In this document: positions 61,434 to 64,000 of the stretch, piece after piece | Layout of the letters: each line of letters opens with the position of its first letter | How positions within the stretch are numbered: the stretch's first letter is position 1 | DNA from: Toxoplasma gondii ME49 | Taxonomy: Eukaryota > Apicomplexa > Conoidasida > Eucoccidiorida > Sarcocystidae | Assembly: GCF_000006565.2 (NCBI RefSeq) | Contig: NC_031480.1 | Coordinates: 1,256,144 to 1,320,143, forward strand | DNA: 64,000 bases | Reading direction: 5' to 3' | Program-made: the position numbers and the translations under genes | The notes under the pieces: model-generated | The model's database searches: none | Told to the model about the DNA's origin: nothing | The model's input: only the letters and a program-made list of their open reading frames with translations

Positions 61434-64000
61434 TTAGTGGTAGGCGAGGGAGGGAAGATTCCCCATGAGGAAAGAGTAAACCGAGACGGAGATGGCGCAT
61501 TCAGGTCCTGCGCGCGCGAGCACCACACCGACTCCGCGCCACAAACCTGCTGAAGGCTTCGGAAAGAAACGAGAAAGATGGGGGAATCCTAAAAGCCGAC
61601 AGACGCGCGAGGCGCGCTTCGGCGGGTGTACAGACGCCCCACACGAGGGAGAGGCGGAAGAGGTCGACGGAGGAGAAAGCGCCCTGCAGATGGCAGCATA
61701 CTGCTGTCTACGCCTGCGTTGCAGAAACAGACATTTGCGCGGCGCACACAAGAGATGCATTCTCTTCTTTCTTTCACCGCTCTTTTTCGTGTCTCTTCGT
61801 TACCGCCATTAGTCTGTCGTTTTTTTCCTCCTCTTCTCGTAAACGTTCACTCTTCTTGCCTGCGAATGCTCGTCTGCCTCTTCGTAAAACGGCTCCGTTC
61901 GGGCTTCGCTTTTCTCCTCTTTCGCGCCTAACTCCCTTCGCCAATTTCGTTTCCCCTTTCCGAGTCTCCATTTTCGTCAGGCTTGCTTCTTTCTTTTGTC
62001 TTGCCTTCTCGATGCCTGACCAGATCGGCTCCGAGGCAGCAGGCGTCGCTTTGCCTCCTCGTTGTCTCTCTCTTCCTTTGCTGTTTCCCTTTGTTCCTCA
62101 CCTGATCGTGTCGAGAGGATAAGTCGCAAGCTGCGCGCAGAGCCCCGCGGCGAACGCTGCCGTCGCCGCTTCTCTCCATCTCGGCGCCTTGGGCGTCTCC
62201 TCTTTCTCTCCTTCCGCCTCGCAAGGTTTTCCAAACGCTTCTCTTCTCCCTTTCATCTCTCCAGTCACCGTCTCTCTTGTTTCTTCTCTGCCTGCCCTTC
62301 CCCATTCTTCTCTCTCTCTTCTCCCTGCGTCCTCTCCCCTCTCTGCTCTCTCTCTGCTTTCCTCTTTCTCCGTTGTCACTTCGCGGTCTCCTTGTCGCGG
62401 TCCACTGCCTTCTCCGTCGCTCGGCGCGTCCACCTTCGCTTGCGCGGTCTCGCCCGCGTTGCAGTGTACAGACAGCAGCAGTGCGTAGAACTTGGTGTGG
62501 AGAAGTCCGCTGATCAACGTGAACGGGAGGACGGTGGCCGCACATAAGCCGAATCCGCTGTAAAGGAGGCGGAAGCCTGAAAGCGAGCGGCGAAACAGAG
62601 CGAGAAGAACAGAACGCTTCAGGGAAGAAAAGCAGTGGAAAAGGCACAAGAGAAGAAAAAAACGAGGAGAGCTGAAGACTCGAGGAAACGACGAGGCAGC
62701 ACAGACTGCCAGTGGCAGGAAATGCAAACGAAAAGCGCGCACAGGGAACCGGCTGAAAGACCGAGAACAACCCAGGAACGAGGAGACTGCATGCGCTGTG
62801 AGAGGTGTTTCTTGACTGCTTTTCTCTCTGTTTCATGCGCTTCTTCCCTCTATCCTCCAACAAGCCTGTCAAAAAGAGACAGCCGAGACGGTGAAAAACT
62901 TATTCTCGAAGAGAGACACGGAGCGAAAGAACGACGAAATTCAGAGTCAGTCTTTCGCCTTGCGACGCTGTAGTCGAGTTCAGTCGTCCTCCATTTCTAG
63001 TCCTCTCTTCTCTTCTATCTCATCTCCCCTCTTCTCTCCCTCCATCTCGCCTGTTCTTTCTTTTGTTTCTAGGTGGACTCCTCGTCCTCCTTATCCTTTC
63101 CTCTCGTCTTTTTCTCTTGTCTTCTCCTTTCGTTTACCCTTCTCTTTCTCCTCTCTTCTTCCCTCTCCTTCTCTGGCCTTCTTCCAGCTTGTCAGATGTC
63201 TCTGCACTTCGTCGTCTTACCGCCTAGTCTGTACAGTTGCCATGTGAGGCGCAGAGGGCGAATGCGGCGTCGGCTTCTCGCGTTTTTCCTTTCTGTTGCG
63301 TTGCCACAGAGAAATGTGCGTCTTTCTTGTGCTGCCTGGCGCGGCATCGCCGCATGCTGACCGTTCGCAGGCGTCTCCGAAGAGAACGGCCTGAAGACCC
63401 CGCAGCTCCCGCCTTTCTCTCTTCCGGCGGAGGCCTGTCCGGAGGCGAAGGCATTCAGCGATGGCCACTGCTGAAGCGACGAGGCGACTTGGCTAGAGCG
63501 CCGAGAAGACGCAGCTGACAAGAACCACAAGGACACCGCGGGAGAAATCACAGGAAAAGATCGGAAGGGGGGATCAAACAATCTGTTGACTTCGTATACG
63601 CGTGGAATGCATTCTGCAGCGACGCGCAAGACAGCAGACAGAATCAAAGAGAAGACGCAGGAGAAGCGAATCCGAAAGCAGGTGTTCGAAGCGAAGCATC
63701 AGGGGGAAAACTCCCGAAAGGAAAGGGAAAGAAATCAAAAAGAGTGAACAGACAGAATTCAAGAAAGATACGTCGACAAAGAGAAACGAGGAGAACCATA
63801 AAACAGTGAATACATGAAACATGGGGCAGGCTACAGAGCAAAGAAAACGTAAAACGAAGCGAGTAAAGACAGGCCGCATGACTGTCTCCCCAAAGACAAA
63901 CCGAGATTTTGCCTACCTAAAACACACATGGCTGTGTGGGCGACGTCGAGAGGGTAGCAGACGGCGAGCGCGGCGAAGGCGCAGACAGACATACACCCGA
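61434..64000 (-). CDS. Mitochondrial carrier (SLC25) family protein, 5' part outside window
   Basis: Inner-membrane metabolite transporter; substrate unknown. Visible exons, 5' to 3': 64000-63917 (continues right), 63514-63362, 62576-62102, 61713-61434, joined in phase. Exon A carries AFAALAVCYPLDVAHTAM, a carrier signature at the start of a repeat. The 62102-62576 exon gives FRLLYSGFGLCAATVLPF (second half of that repeat) and then FAAGLCAQLATYPLDTIR (third signature), completed by RRQQYAAICRAL in the last exon. GLWRGVGVVLARAGPECA, the final membrane helix, is followed by a short tail and the stop. Between the repeats lies a charged Glu/Arg/Gly insertion of about 70 residues. The visible second signature has His where Lys or Arg is usual (PLDVAH). 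TIRRRQ recalls CoA and ADP/ATP-type carriers, but the substrate cannot be read. Exon 63362-63514 is the least certain: its reading is only weakly carrier-like. Confidence 0.82.

Noticed and set aside
1..64000. tRNA or rRNA genes, CRISPR arrays, mobile elements
   Set aside because: No B-box-like GGTTCGAATCC with a matching A-box, no regular spacer array, and no transposase, reverse transcriptase or terminal repeats were seen on either strand by eye.

Overview
The window looks like nuclear DNA of a cyst-forming coccidian apicomplexan of the Toxoplasma/Hammondia/Neospora type. Genes are intron-rich with GT-AG introns. Coding exons carry serine-, alanine- and acid-rich insertions. Introns and intergenic stretches hold long (TA)n tracts and CT- or GA-rich runs. 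GCATGC and a GGTGTANNNACACC-like dyad recur, and upstream regions contain WGAGACG-type motifs. No bacterial features, CRISPR, tRNA, rRNA or recognisable transposon were seen. The species itself cannot be fixed from the sequence alone.

Eight protein-coding genes are supported. For most, the reading frames stay open through every splice junction and the summed coding lengths are multiples of three. Left to right: (1) MSH1, + strand, 5'-truncated at the window edge to 10675, a MutS protein fused to a C-terminal GIY-YIG nuclease; (2) a neurochondrin-family protein, - strand, 11494-20378; (3) an Alba-domain nucleic-acid-binding protein, + strand, 22761-24562; (4) D-aminoacyl-tRNA deacylase, + strand, 27344-31385; (5) a 1214-residue protein of unknown function, - strand, 33680-41121; (6) a mitochondrial-type elongation factor G of the GFM2 (recycling) kind, + strand, 42771-51587; (7) phosphoserine aminotransferase, - strand, 52327-58111; (8) an SLC25 mitochondrial carrier, - strand, 61434 to beyond the right edge.

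The genes are not an operon. MSH1/neurochondrin, deacylase/unknown gene and EF-G/PSAT converge; neurochondrin/Alba and unknown gene/EF-G diverge from shared upstream regions of 2.4 and 1.6 kb. A loose theme is organelle maintenance and translation quality: MSH1 for organellar DNA, EF-G2 for ribosome recycling, DTD for proofreading D-aminoacyl-tRNA, and a mitochondrial carrier. PSAT makes serine and Alba binds RNA or DNA. This grouping is chance proximity as far as the sequence shows.

The most interesting items are the MutS/GIY-YIG fusion with a 50-residue insertion inside the nuclease core, the short dyad found in exons of several unrelated genes in different reading frames, the unclassified 1214-residue gene, and a 364-codon open frame in the divergent region upstream of EF-G.
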